Shown here: piece by piece, positions 1 through 8,754 of the stretch
Layout: the number at the start of each line of letters is the position of its first letter
How positions within the stretch are numbered: position 1 is the stretch's first letter
Assembly (NCBI GenBank): GCA_036384795.1
Contig: DASVLP010000032.1
Location: forward strand, 28,212-92,211
Length of the DNA stretch: 64,000 nt
Reading direction: 5' to 3'
Source of the DNA: Andeanibacterium sp036384795
Lineage (GTDB): Bacteria; Pseudomonadota; Alphaproteobacteria; Sphingomonadales; Sphingomonadaceae
Translations under genes and position numbers: made by a program
Notes under the pieces: generated by a model
The model's database searches: none
Told to the model about the DNA's origin: nothing
What the model saw: the letters and a program-made list of their open reading frames with translations, nothing else

Positions 1-537
1 ACGGTGATGGCGCGCGAGAGCCTGCAGGCGTTGAAGAGCCTGCACCGCGGCACCCCCCCGCCGGCGCGCAAGCGCCGTCATCACCCGTTGATCGCCAGCC
101 TGCCGCTGCGCTGGCGGTTCTATCTCTCCGGGCTGTACATCTCGCCGATCGCCCCGCTTCTGCTGGGGCTGGTGACCGGCATCCTGACGATGCTGATGGG
201 CATCGGCGGCGGGTTCATGCTGGTCCCCGCGATGCTCTACATCCTGGGGATGAGCGCGAACGTGGTGGTCGGCACCTCGCTGTTCCAGATCCTGTTCGTC
301 ACCGCCGCGACCACGATGATGCACGCGCTGACCACCAAGGAAGTCGACATCGTGCTCGCCGGGCTGCTGTTGATCGGCTCGGTTTCGGGGGCCCAGCTCG
401 GAGCCAAGTTCGCGCAGCGGGCCAAGCCCGAATACCTGCGCCTCGCGCTGGCGGCGATCGTGCTCTTGATCGCGCTGCGAATGGCTTACGGGTTGGGGGT
501 CAGGCCGGACGAGATCTACACGGTGGTCCCGCTGTGA
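1..537 (+). CDS. TSUP-family (TauE/SafE) membrane permease, 3' part only
   Basis: The reading frame is open from the first base of the window, so the true start lies upstream. The visible 178 residues are the C-terminal part of a sulfite exporter TauE/SafE-type permease. They hold about five hydrophobic segments and the glycine-rich motif MGIGGGF typical of this family, with a second half-repeat further on (GSVSGAQLGAKFA). Family members export or take up small sulfur or organic anions across the inner membrane; the substrate cannot be told from this fragment. The stop overlaps the next start by four bases (GTGA), which implies an operon with the TIGR02186 protein, a pairing common in alphaproteobacteria. 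Confidence 0.85.
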   Translation, partial: TVMARESLQALKSLHRGTPPPARKRRHHPLIASLPLRWRFYLSGLYISPIAPLLLGLVTGILTMLMGIGGGFMLVPAMLYILGMSANVVVGTSLFQILFVTAATTMMHALTTKEVDIVLAGLLLIGSVSGAQLGAKFAQRAKPEYLRLALAAIVLLIALRMAYGLGVRPDEIYTVVPL

Positions 538-1301
538 CCCGCTCGGCGCTCCGCGTAGCGCTGGCCTTCGGCGCGTTCCTGCTGCTCACCGCCCAGCGCG
601 AGCCGATCCTGGTGCCCGAAGTGTCGCAGCACGAAGTCCAGGTGCGCCAGGGATTCACCGGCACCGAGTTGCTGCTCTACGGCGCGATCCTCGATCCCAC
701 CGGCGGCCGCGTCGGGCGCGACTACGACATCGTGGTGGTGCTCGAAGGCCCGACCGAGGCGATCCGCCTGCGGGAGAAGACCAAAGTGGCGGGGATCTGG
801 ATCAACACCCACAGCAGCGAGTTCCGCTCGGCACCGTCGTTCTACGCGGTCGCCTCCTCGCGCCCGATCAAGGACATCGTCGACGAGCGCACCGCCGCGA
901 TCTACGAGCTCGGCCTGCCCTGGCTGCAGCTTTCCCCGATCGGCGCGATCGATCCGGCCGCGCAAGCCCGCTTTGCCGCCGGACTGGTCGACTTGCGCGC
1001 GCGCGAAGGACTCTACCAGCAGGACGAGCACGGGGTGCAGCTGCGCGAGCAAGTGCTCTATCAGGCGCGCATCCGCCTGCCCTCCAGCGTCCAGACCGGC
1101 ACTTACACCGCGGAGACGTTCGCGATCACCCGCGGGCGGGTGATCGCGTCGGCGGTCTCCAAGGTCGAGGTGCGCAAGCTCGGGTTCGAGCGTTTCATCG
1201 CGGCTTCGGCGGATTCGCAGCCGTTCCTCTACGGCCTCATCGCGGTCACGCTGTCGCTCGCGATGGGCTGGCTCGCGGGCCGGCTGTTCGCGCTGGTGTA
1301 G
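534..1301 (+). CDS. TIGR02186-family membrane-anchored protein
   Basis: A 255-residue protein starting with GTG inside the stop of the upstream permease. It has an N-terminal hydrophobic signal (about residues 5-20), a periplasmic beta-rich body with the phrase YDIVVVLEGP, and one C-terminal membrane segment (about residues 232-252). This matches the TIGR02186 family, which is uncharacterised but recurrently sits beside TSUP permeases, so it is likely an accessory subunit for that transporter. The family assignment is from memory of conserved layout and partner gene. The function is inference. Confidence 0.7.
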   Translation: MTRSALRVALAFGAFLLLTAQREPILVPEVSQHEVQVRQGFTGTELLLYGAILDPTGGRVGRDYDIVVVLEGPTEAIRLREKTKVAGIWINTHSSEFRSAPSFYAVASSRPIKDIVDERTAAIYELGLPWLQLSPIGAIDPAAQARFAAGLVDLRAREGLYQQDEHGVQLREQVLYQARIRLPSSVQTGTYTAETFAITRGRVIASAVSKVEVRKLGFERFIAASADSQPFLYGLIAVTLSLAMGWLAGRLFALV

Positions 1302-1385
1302 CCTCGCGCGGTTGACGCGATGTTAACCGCATCTGCCTAAGCCCGCCTCGCGCATTTTGCGACGAAGACGGGGACCAAAACCGCG

Positions 1386-3074
1386 ATGGAAGAATTCGCC
1401 GAGCAGCAGTTCCGGGGGGCCGAGGCCGCCGATCCGCAGCTTGCGGCAACCGCGGAGGCAGCCCGCGCCGACAACGCGTTGCATCCGATCGGGATCGTGA
1501 TCGAAATCGCCGGCTCCGGCTCGCAGATCGCGCTCGATCCGCAGCGGATCAACGAATGCTCGACGGACCCCGATCCGTCGATCGCGCTTGCCGGCCAAGT
1601 CGGCAGCCAGGTCAAGATTCGCGTCGCGGGCGGCTGGCTGCTCGCCAGCGTGCGCAACCAGAAGCAGGATCGCCGCGCCGGCGGCGGCATCCTCGCCAAC
1701 ATCGACTTCCTCGGCGAAGGCGAGGAAGAGAAGCTGACCGGCAAGATCCACGGCTTCCGCCGCGGCGTCACCCGCTATCCGATCCCCGGCGCGATGATCT
1801 ATCCGGCGACCAATTCGGACCTCAGGCAGATTTATGCGTCCGACGGCCGCTCCTCGATCCAGATCGGCACCGTATATCCCACCCGCGACATTCGCGCGGG
1901 CATCTACGTCGACGCGATGCTGGGCAAGCATTTCGCGCTGCTCGGCTCGACCGGCACCGGCAAGTCGACCAGCGCCTCGCTATTGCTCCACCGCATCTGC
2001 GAGGCCGCCCCGCAGGGCCATATCGTGATGATCGACCCGCACGGCGAATATTCCGCCGCGTTCCGCAATACGGGGCTGATCTTCGACGTCACCAACCTGC
2101 AGATGCCCTACTGGCTGATGAATTTCGAGGAGCACTGCGAAGTGTTCCTGACTTCGACCGGCAACGACAAGCAGGAAGACGCCGACATCCTCGCGAAGTG
2201 CCTGCTCGCGGCGCGGGCGAAGAACCGGCTCGCCGAGACGATGGGCAAGATCACCGTCGATTCGCCGATCCCCTATCTGCTGTCGGACCTGACCAACATC
2301 CTGCAAAACGAGATGGGCAAGCTCGACAAGGCCACGTCGAGCGCGCCCTACATGCGGGTGAAGAGCAAGATCGAGGAACTGAAGGCCGATCCGCGCTACC
2401 AGTTCATGTTCTCGGGCATGCTGGTCGGCGACACGATGGCCGAGTTCATCGCCAAGATCTTCCGCATGCCCACCGGCGGCAAGCCGATCTCGATCATCGA
2501 CGTCTCCGGCGTGCCGTCGGACATCACTTCGACAGTGGTCGCGGTGCTCAGCCGGCTGGTGTTCGACTTCGCGATCTGGGGCCGCGAGGAGAAGACCAGC
2601 CCGATCCTGCTGGTGTGCGAGGAAGCCCACCGTTACGTGCCGAGCGAGAAGAACGCCGACGGCTCGTCGGTCGGCAAGATCCTCTCGCGCATCGCCAAGG
2701 AAGGCCGCAAGTACGGCATCTCGCTGGGGCTCATCACCCAGCGCCCGTCGGACCTTGCCGAAGGCGTGCTGTCGCAATGCGGCACGATCATCTCGATGCG
2801 CCTCAACAACGACCGCGACCAGGCGTTCGTGAAAGCGGCGATGCCCGAAGGCGCGCGCGGGTTCCTCGATTCGATTCCGGCGCTGCGCAACCGCGAATGC
2901 ATTATCTGCGGCGAGGGCGTGTCGATCCCGATGCGGGTCAGCTTCGACAACCTCGAGGAAGCCAAACGGCCGGCCTCGGAAGACCCGAGCTTCGTCGAGC
3001 TCTGGCGCCAGGGCGGCGGCGAGGAAGACGCGGTGTTCCGCATCGTCCAGCGCTGGCGCTCGCAGGGAAGCTGA
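1386..3074 (+). CDS. HerA-like ATPase (DUF87)
   Basis: A 562-residue ATPase of the HerA/FtsK superfamily. The N-terminal third resembles a HAS-barrel. A Walker A loop GSTGTGKSTS lies near residue 187 and a Walker B stretch ILLVCEEAHRYVP near residue 407, followed by an arginine-rich sensor region (LITQRPSDLAEGVLSQCG). HerA proteins form hexameric DNA translocases; archaeal ones act with NurA in end resection. No nuclease partner is next door, so the cellular role is open. The ATG follows GGGGAC. The gene stands alone between the TIGR02186 gene and surE. Confidence 0.85.
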   Translation: MEEFAEQQFRGAEAADPQLAATAEAARADNALHPIGIVIEIAGSGSQIALDPQRINECSTDPDPSIALAGQVGSQVKIRVAGGWLLASVRNQKQDRRAGGGILANIDFLGEGEEEKLTGKIHGFRRGVTRYPIPGAMIYPATNSDLRQIYASDGRSSIQIGTVYPTRDIRAGIYVDAMLGKHFALLGSTGTGKSTSASLLLHRICEAAPQGHIVMIDPHGEYSAAFRNTGLIFDVTNLQMPYWLMNFEEHCEVFLTSTGNDKQEDADILAKCLLAARAKNRLAETMGKITVDSPIPYLLSDLTNILQNEMGKLDKATSSAPYMRVKSKIEELKADPRYQFMFSGMLVGDTMAEFIAKIFRMPTGGKPISIIDVSGVPSDITSTVVAVLSRLVFDFAIWGREEKTSPILLVCEEAHRYVPSEKNADGSSVGKILSRIAKEGRKYGISLGLITQRPSDLAEGVLSQCGTIISMRLNNDRDQAFVKAAMPEGARGFLDSIPALRNRECIICGEGVSIPMRVSFDNLEEAKRPASEDPSFVELWRQGGGEEDAVFRIVQRWRSQGS

Positions 3075-3145
3075 TTGCCGGCGGGGTTGCCCCGCGCGAA
3101 GTCGGCGCGTAGCGCCAGCGCAGCGGCGAAACATCGGGGATCACC

Positions 3146-3895
3146 TTGCGCATCCTGCTCACCAATGACGACGGCATCCATGCGCCCGGCCTCGAGGTGC
3201 TCGAGAGGGTCGCGCGCGCGCTGAGCGACGATATCTGGATCTGCGCGCCGAGCGAGGAAGCGTCCGGCGCCGGCCATTCGCTGACCCTTAATCATCCGGT
3301 GCGGCTGCGCGAGCTGGGCGAGCGGCGCTTCTGCGTGACCGGCACCCCGACAGACGCGGTGAACCTGGCGTTGCGCAAGGTGCTGCCGGCGCGGCCCGAC
3401 CTCGTGCTCTCCGGCGTCAACCGGGGCGAGAACCTGGGCGACGACATCACGTACTCGGGCACCGTCTCGGCTGCCCTGGAGGGCGCACTGGCGGGCATTC
3501 GCGCGATCGCGCTCAGCCAGTCGACGCTGAATCCGGAGAACGGCTTTTCCGCCGCGCTCGGCTGGGGCGCGAAAGTGCTGCGCCCGCTGATCGAAGCGCC
3601 GCATTCGGAGCGCACGCTGGTCAACGTGAACTTTCCCTCGCTGCCTGCCGAGGCGGTCAGGGGCATCCGCGTCGTGCGCCAGGGCTTCCATAGCTACAAT
3701 CGCGGCAGCGTGGTCGAAGGCACCGACCCGCGCGGGCGGAAGTACTTCTGGTTCGGTCTCGAGGACATCGAGCATACCCCCGGCCACGAGACCGACCTCG
3801 AGGCGGTCGCAGACGGCTATGTCGCGGTGACCCCGCTGCAGCTCGACCTGACGCATTATCCCTCGCTCGGCCTGCTGGCCGAGCGCTACGCCTAA
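3146..3895 (+). CDS. surE: 5'/3'-nucleotidase SurE
   Basis: A 249-residue cytoplasmic metal-dependent phosphatase that dephosphorylates nucleoside monophosphates. The start is TTG, chosen because it gives the family N-terminus MRILLTNDDG with the metal-binding aspartate pair. The second signature SGVNRGENLGDDITYSGTV follows near residue 93. Length is normal. The usual neighbour pcm (isoaspartyl methyltransferase) is absent. The stop overlaps the convergent stop of the DUF1761 gene. Confidence 0.95.
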   Translation: MRILLTNDDGIHAPGLEVLERVARALSDDIWICAPSEEASGAGHSLTLNHPVRLRELGERRFCVTGTPTDAVNLALRKVLPARPDLVLSGVNRGENLGDDITYSGTVSAALEGALAGIRAIALSQSTLNPENGFSAALGWGAKVLRPLIEAPHSERTLVNVNFPSLPAEAVRGIRVVRQGFHSYNRGSVVEGTDPRGRKYFWFGLEDIEHTPGHETDLEAVADGYVAVTPLQLDLTHYPSLGLLAERYA

Positions 3896-4290
3896 CCGAG
3901 CAGCACGAACACGCCGCCCATCGCCAGCGCGCCGGCCACGAAATGCCCGGCGTCGATCAGGAACAGCTTCAGCGACTTGCGCTGATAGAGATAGTTGATC
4001 CCGATCGCCGGGGTCATGATCGTCAGCCCGAAGCCGAACGCCATCATCATGATCACGTGCGGGCTGGGCGCGGTGCGCGCGAGCAGGTGGCCGAACATCG
4101 TCGACACCACCAGTTCGAGCAGGAACGTGCCGATCAGCAGCCGGGGCAGGCTGGTGCCCTGCATCTGCGCGGACGTGACGCCCGATTCCCGCTGCCAGGC
4201 CCTGCTGAACAGAAAGCTGTACCACACCGCACCGACTACGAAGAACGCGGCGGCGCCGAGCACCACGGCCAGCCAATTTACGGGTCCCAT
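3892..4290 (-). CDS. DUF1761 small integral membrane protein
   Basis: A 132-residue protein with four hydrophobic segments and the N-terminus MGPVNWLAVVLGAAAFFVVGAVWYS. The pattern of an N-terminal W-Y-S motif and a later FGFGL stretch matches DUF1761, a family of unknown function. The start was chosen at the first ATG of the hydrophobic domain; the frame stays open further upstream over rimO, but that part is a shadow of rimO. It converges on surE. Confidence 0.75.
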   Translation of the reverse strand: MGPVNWLAVVLGAAAFFVVGAVWYSFLFSRAWQRESGVTSAQMQGTSLPRLLIGTFLLELVVSTMFGHLLARTAPSPHVIMMMAFGFGLTIMTPAIGINYLYQRKSLKLFLIDAGHFVAGALAMGGVFVLLG

Positions 4291-4362
4291 GACTTTGCCT
4301 CCCTTGCCCCAACAGCGCGGGTCTAGCCCAATCGGCTCAGCAGGTGTAGGGGGCGCGCAATC

Positions 4363-5727
4363 ATGGCAACCCGGATTCCCGACGCTCCGAAAGTGGGCAT
4401 GGTCAGCCTTGGCTGTCCGAAGGCGCTGGTCGATTCCGAGCGCATCCTCACGCGCCTGCGCGCCGACGGCTACGCGATGAGCCCCGACTACGCCGGCGCG
4501 GACGTGGTGCTGGTCAACACCTGCGGCTTCCTCGACAGCGCCAAGGAAGAGAGCCTCGCCGCAATCGGCGAGGCGATTGCCGAGAACGGCCGGGTGATCG
4601 TGACCGGTTGCATGGGCAGCGAAGCCGAGCTGATCCGGGCGAAGTTCCCCGCGGTGCTCGCGGTCACCGGCGCGCACCAGTACGAGCAGGTGCTCGATGC
4701 CGTGCACGACGCCGCGCCGCCGTCGCTCGGGCCCTTCGTCGACCTGATCCCCCAGCCGGACATCAAGCTGACGCCGCGCCACTACAGCTATCTGAAGATT
4801 TCCGAGGGCTGCAATCACGCCTGCGCGTTCTGCATCATCCCGCAGCTGCGCGGCAGGCTTGCCAGCCGGCGGATCGACGCGGTGCTGCGCGAGGCGGAAA
4901 AGCTGATCGCCGCGGGCACGAAAGAGCTGCTGGTGATCAGCCAGGACACCAGCGCCTACGGCGTCGACCTGCGCCACGAAGCGCGGGAATGGCACGGCCA
5001 TCCTGTGCGCGCGCACATGACCGACCTTGCGCGCGAGCTCGGCGCGCTGCGCACGCCAGACGGCGAAGTGCCGTGGGTGCGGCTGCATTACGTCTATCCC
5101 TATCCGCACGTCGACCAGGTGATCCCGCTGATGGCCGAAGGGCTGCTGACGCCCTACCTCGACATCCCGTTCCAGCATGCGAGCCCGAACGTGCTCAGGG
5201 CGATGAAACGCCCGGCGAACGAGGCGCGGGTGCTCGAGCGGCTCAGGAGCTGGCGCGCGATCGCGCCCGATCTAACCGTTCGTTCGAGCTTCGTGGTCGG
5301 CTTCCCCGGCGAGACCGAGGACGATTTCCGCTACCTGCTCGACTGGCTCGAAGAAGCGCAACTCGACCGGGTCGGCGGCTTCCGCTTCGAGCCGGTGGAA
5401 GGCGCGGCGGCGAACGCCCTGCCCGATCCCGTGCCTGAGGAGGTGAAGGAAGAGCGGTACGCCCGGCTGATGGAAGTCACCGAGCGGATCAGCGCGGCGA
5501 AGCTCGCCGCCAAAGTCGGGCGGACCCTGCCGGTGATCGTGGACGAAGTCGGCGAGCCGGACGAAGACGGCGATATCGGCGCGACCGCGCGCAGCCAGGC
5601 GGACGCGCCGGAGATCGACGGCAACGTATTCCTGCGCAACGTGTCGGCCGATCTGAAGCCCGGGGATTTCGTGAACGTGGTGATCGAGGAGTCCGACGCG
5701 CACGATCTGTTTGGCGTCCCGGTATAG
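4363..5727 (+). CDS. rimO: Ribosomal protein uS12 methylthiotransferase RimO
   Basis: A 454-residue radical SAM enzyme that methylthiolates an aspartate of ribosomal protein S12. The N-terminal UPF0004 domain has its three cluster cysteines in SLGCPKALVDSE, VNTCGFLDSAKEE and VTGCMGSEAE. The radical SAM cluster motif CNHACAFC (CxxxCxxC) is at about residue 150. The C-terminal TRAM domain spans roughly residues 375-450. Length and order are as expected for RimO rather than MiaB. Confidence 0.95.
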   Translation: MATRIPDAPKVGMVSLGCPKALVDSERILTRLRADGYAMSPDYAGADVVLVNTCGFLDSAKEESLAAIGEAIAENGRVIVTGCMGSEAELIRAKFPAVLAVTGAHQYEQVLDAVHDAAPPSLGPFVDLIPQPDIKLTPRHYSYLKISEGCNHACAFCIIPQLRGRLASRRIDAVLREAEKLIAAGTKELLVISQDTSAYGVDLRHEAREWHGHPVRAHMTDLARELGALRTPDGEVPWVRLHYVYPYPHVDQVIPLMAEGLLTPYLDIPFQHASPNVLRAMKRPANEARVLERLRSWRAIAPDLTVRSSFVVGFPGETEDDFRYLLDWLEEAQLDRVGGFRFEPVEGAAANALPDPVPEEVKEERYARLMEVTERISAAKLAAKVGRTLPVIVDEVGEPDEDGDIGATARSQADAPEIDGNVFLRNVSADLKPGDFVNVVIEESDAHDLFGVPV

Positions 5728-5831
5728 CTCACGTGCTGCACGGTCCGGCGAGGCCTGAGATTCAAGGATTTTCTCTCCGAACGCGCCTGCCACCCCTTGA
5801 GACCGCGAATCCCTGTCCGAACCAACAAAAG

Positions 5832-5839
5832 TTAACCAT
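5832..5839 (+). promoter_or_regulatory. TTAACCAT box upstream of the envelope lipoprotein gene
   Basis: An exact TTAACCAT lies 113 bases before the lipoprotein start, in the 225-base gap after rimO. This octamer is a cell-cycle (CtrA half-site-like) promoter element in Caulobacter. The same octamer precedes the second L,D-transpeptidase gene at 20931. A role here is inference. The rest of the gap shows only a short CCCCG/CGGGG hairpin near 5844-5856. Confidence 0.35.
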
Positions 5840-5952
5840 CGATCCCCGTTCCGGGGCGGCTCACCGCTTTTATGGAAACTCGCGCCGCCGATGCGGATTA
5901 GGGGCTCGGTCGAGGGCTGCGTACGGCTCCCTCGACGTTGAGGAGGAACTGG

Positions 5953-6261
5953 ATGTCCCTTACGAAAATGACCCTCGCGCCCGCCATCATTCTGGCGAGC
6001 GGATTGGCCCTGAGCGGGTGCGCCACCAAAGGCTATGTCAACGACAAGATCGCCTCGGTGAACACGCGCATTGACGGGGTCGAATCCCGTCTGCAAACGG
6101 TGGAAGGCACGGCCAACCAGGCTCTGTCGCAGGCGCAGGCCGCCGCCGGCCAGGCGCAGCAGAACAGCGGAAGGATCGATCAGTTGAATGGACGGGTCGA
6201 CAGCCTCGATCAACGGATGCAGCAGATGCAGCAGCAGCGGGCACGCGCCGCGCGCAACTGA
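5953..6261 (+). CDS. Small Lpp-like outer-membrane lipoprotein with coiled coil
   Basis: A 102-residue lipoprotein. The ATG is set by a perfect AGGAGG six bases upstream. A lipoprotein signal peptide ends in LALSGC, giving Cys at about residue 22 as the lipidation site. The mature part is a run of heptads rich in Q, A, D and R (Ala/Gln-rich repeats and a terminal polyglutamine stretch), predicted to form an alpha-helical coiled coil as in Braun-type lipoproteins. The next gene is an L,D-transpeptidase, the enzyme class that can attach such proteins to peptidoglycan. The C-terminus is RAARN and not lysine, so covalent attachment is not assured. Confidence 0.8.
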   Translation: MSLTKMTLAPAIILASGLALSGCATKGYVNDKIASVNTRIDGVESRLQTVEGTANQALSQAQAAAGQAQQNSGRIDQLNGRVDSLDQRMQQMQQQRARAARN

Positions 6262-6289
6262 TGGTTTTGAACAACGGAAATTCGCTTTG

Positions 6290-6312
6290 CCCCGGAACCG
6301 ATGGTTCCGGGG
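6290..6312 (+). terminator. 10-bp GC hairpin between lipoprotein and L,D-transpeptidase genes
   Basis: CCCCGGAACC and GGTTCCGGGG pair perfectly around a GAT loop. There is no long T-run after it. It lies just behind the lipoprotein stop and only 10 bases before the transpeptidase ATG, so it could trim or attenuate the message and also limit translation of the second gene, which has no clear ribosome binding site. Confidence 0.6.
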
Positions 6313-6322
6313 TTCGTCGCAG

Positions 6323-7123
6323 ATGGTGAAGTTTTCGCTCGGCATGCTCGTGTCGGCCGCACTGGCCGCGGCGGCCCTGACCGCCTCGGGGCCCGTTTAC
6401 GCGTCTTCTGCCAAGAGCGCGAAAGCCGCGTCCGCCAAAAGCGCCAAGGCAAAGCCCAAAAAAGCGCAAGCCAAGGCCAAGCCGGCCCCGCTCGCCGAGC
6501 CGCCCCCTCCGCCGGTGCTGTCGGAAGCCAGTCAACGCGTGGTTCGCTGGATCACGATGACGCACGACAACGGGAAGTTGCCCTACATCGTGATCGATAA
6601 GCCGAATGCGAACCTCACGCTGTTCGACGCGGACGGCAACGTGCTCGGCCAGGCGCCCGTATTGCTCGGCATCACGCTCGGCGACGATTCGACGCCGGGC
6701 ATCGGGGGCAAGAGCCTGTCCGAAATGGGGCCCGCGGAGAAAACCACCCCCGCCGGCCGCTTCGTGGCCAAATACGGCTCTGCCGACGGACACAAGAAAG
6801 TGCTGTGGGTCGATTACGCCGATGCGGTCGCGCTGCACCCGGTGGTCACGACCAACAAGAAGGAGCGGCGGTTGCAGCGGCTGAATTCGCCGACGATCGA
6901 CGACAACCGCATCTCGTTCGGCTGCATCAACGTGCCGACGAAATTTTACGCCAAGGCGATCAGCTCGGCAGTCAAGAAGAGCGCCGTGGTCTATATCCTG
7001 CCGGACAAGAAGCCGCTCGAGAAAGTGTTCCCGGCGCTGTACGCCGATGCCTATCTGACCGCGGCCAGCCCTTCGGAGAGCAGCCCGGGCTCGGGAGCGT
7101 CCCACGAGGCGGCGAGTCCCTGA
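6323..7123 (+). CDS. Periplasmic L,D-transpeptidase (YkuD domain)
   Basis: A 266-residue protein with an N-terminal signal peptide (to about residue 27) and a Lys/Ala-rich linker (residues 28-55) such as may bind cell wall. The YkuD domain ends in the catalytic motif SFGCINVP, with Cys near residue 201. The usual SHGC histidine is Phe here, a variant also seen in the ErfK group. It makes 3-3 peptidoglycan cross-links or attaches lipoproteins. The start lies right behind a strong hairpin and has no clear Shine-Dalgarno sequence. Confidence 0.8.
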   Translation: MVKFSLGMLVSAALAAAALTASGPVYASSAKSAKAASAKSAKAKPKKAQAKAKPAPLAEPPPPPVLSEASQRVVRWITMTHDNGKLPYIVIDKPNANLTLFDADGNVLGQAPVLLGITLGDDSTPGIGGKSLSEMGPAEKTTPAGRFVAKYGSADGHKKVLWVDYADAVALHPVVTTNKKERRLQRLNSPTIDDNRISFGCINVPTKFYAKAISSAVKKSAVVYILPDKKPLEKVFPALYADAYLTAASPSESSPGSGASHEAASP

Positions 7124-7144
7124 CCTCCGCACCGGCGAGCTGGT

Positions 7145-8698
7145 CTACCGACTTCCTGCCCGCCGCCACGCGAAATAATCGTCGACCGCTTTCAGTTGTG
7201 CGGCATTGGGGATGTCGATCATTTTCGTCTCCGCGCCCACGTTCAGCACGCTCGCCTTGCCGGGCGCGAACCGCGGCCATTGCGGCAGGCCCGGACCGTT
7301 CGGATCGCCGGTCTTGGCGAAATCGACCCAATAGGAATGGAGCTGGTTCGACAGCGCCCGGTCCGCGTCGGTCCATGGCGGCCGGCCGGGGCGATTGTCC
7401 TCGTTGGCAAACACCAGGCCGACCTCGCTGCCGTGGCCCGAGCCGTTGGGATCCCGCGCGCTCGGCCGGTCGAACCAGTAGGCGAATACGGGATGCGTGC
7501 CGTGCCGCGTCTGCAACCGGGCCCAGGCGAAGGTTCCCCAGTGGAAGCCGGTCTCGTTTGCAAGGCGGCGCGCGCTGTCGGCGGCTTCGGCATCGCTGCC
7601 GTGCGGAAACGCGGCGAGGATTTCGTCGGCCTTCGCCCCGTACGTGCGCCGCACTTGTTCGACGAACTCAGCCGCGCTCGGCTTCTTGCCGCCGAATACG
7701 GCGGTCTCGTCGGAAGTGGTGCCGACCAGCAGCGGTACGTCGCTGAACTTGCCCTGCTGCCACAGCACATACTGGTCGCCGGGGATCACGTAGCCGTCCT
7801 CGTTCGGCCAGAAGCGCGGCGCGCCCGGTTTGTGCTGTGCCTCTTCGATCGTGCCGGCAGGCAATGCGCGCGCTTGCGCCAGCGAATGCGCACCAAGGGC
7901 GGCAAGCCACGCCGCTCCGCTGCGTTCTGCAACGGCCAGCGTAGGCTCGCTCGCGCCGGGATAACCCCCCGGCGGGGTAAAGTTCGCCCCACTTTCGGCG
8001 ATCGCGCCGCGGAACAGGCCTTTTGCAAGCGGCGAGGCGACGAGCTGGCTCACCGCAAAGCTGCCGGCCGAATGGCCCATGATCGTCACTTTCGCCGGAT
8101 CGCCTCCGAATTGCGCGATGTTGGCCTGCACCCAGCGAAGCCCCGCGATCAGGTCGAGCAAGCCGTAGTTGCCGGAGCCGTGCCCGCTTTCGGCACTGAG
8201 CGCCGGCGCCGCGAGGAACCCGAACGGCCCGACGCGATATGACAGGCTAACGAACACCACGCCGGATCGGGCGAAGTTCGCCCCATCGTAAAGCGGCACG
8301 CTCGTCGCGCCCGAATTGAACCCGCCGCCGTAGATCCACGCGATCACCGGTAGTTTTTCGCCCGCGGCATGCGCCGGGGTCCACACATCGACGTAGAGGC
8401 AATCCTCCGACTGCGCCGCGGTGCTGCCCATCTGCGCCAGGATCGGGCCCTGCATGCACGCCGGGCCGAACGCTATGGTCTTCTTGACGCCTTGCCACGC
8501 TGCCGGAGGCTGCGGCGCCTTCCACCGCAGATCGCCGACCGGCGGCGCGGCGAACGGAATGCCCTTGAATTCGCCGATCCCGTCGACCACCGCGCCTTCG
8601 ACCGTGCCGGCCGTCGTCGTCGCCTGCTCGATCGCGGCGAGCGCCGGCGCCGGCAGCAGCGCGAGCGCGGCGGCAAGCGCAATCGCTCCCGTCCTCAT
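7145..8698 (-). CDS. Secreted type B carboxylesterase
   Basis: A 517-residue alpha/beta hydrolase of the carboxylesterase/para-nitrobenzyl esterase family. A signal peptide ends around APALA (residue 21). Family marks are the N-terminal GIPFAAPPVGDLRW, the EDCLYVDVW motif, the oxyanion-hole YGGGFNSGA and the nucleophile elbow GHSAGS near residue 207. The acid and histidine lie further on (SDETAVF, GSGHGSEVG). The start follows GGGGAGG. It likely hydrolyses carboxylic esters in the periplasm; the substrate is unknown. It lies downstream of alkB on the same strand. Confidence 0.9.
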   Translation of the reverse strand: MRTGAIALAAALALLPAPALAAIEQATTTAGTVEGAVVDGIGEFKGIPFAAPPVGDLRWKAPQPPAAWQGVKKTIAFGPACMQGPILAQMGSTAAQSEDCLYVDVWTPAHAAGEKLPVIAWIYGGGFNSGATSVPLYDGANFARSGVVFVSLSYRVGPFGFLAAPALSAESGHGSGNYGLLDLIAGLRWVQANIAQFGGDPAKVTIMGHSAGSFAVSQLVASPLAKGLFRGAIAESGANFTPPGGYPGASEPTLAVAERSGAAWLAALGAHSLAQARALPAGTIEEAQHKPGAPRFWPNEDGYVIPGDQYVLWQQGKFSDVPLLVGTTSDETAVFGGKKPSAAEFVEQVRRTYGAKADEILAAFPHGSDAEAADSARRLANETGFHWGTFAWARLQTRHGTHPVFAYWFDRPSARDPNGSGHGSEVGLVFANEDNRPGRPPWTDADRALSNQLHSYWVDFAKTGDPNGPGLPQWPRFAPGKASVLNVGAETKMIDIPNAAQLKAVDDYFAWRRAGSR

Positions 8699-8754
8699 GG
8701 TAACCTCCCCAACATCCGTCTGCCGGCGAGTGTGGCGTATCCGTGCGCGCGAAT

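Noticed and set aside
516..1052. Long open frames antisense to the TIGR02186 gene and to many other genes (for example 1980-3134, 5272-6345, 24459-27074 plus strand over ptsP)
   Set aside because: High-GC codon bias leaves complementary frames open. Their products are Arg/Ala/Gly-rich without domains, while the sense proteins have clear motifs.
1319..1330. TTAACC before the HerA-like gene as a third cell-cycle box
   Set aside because: It reads TTAACCGC and not TTAACCAT, so it does not match the other two.
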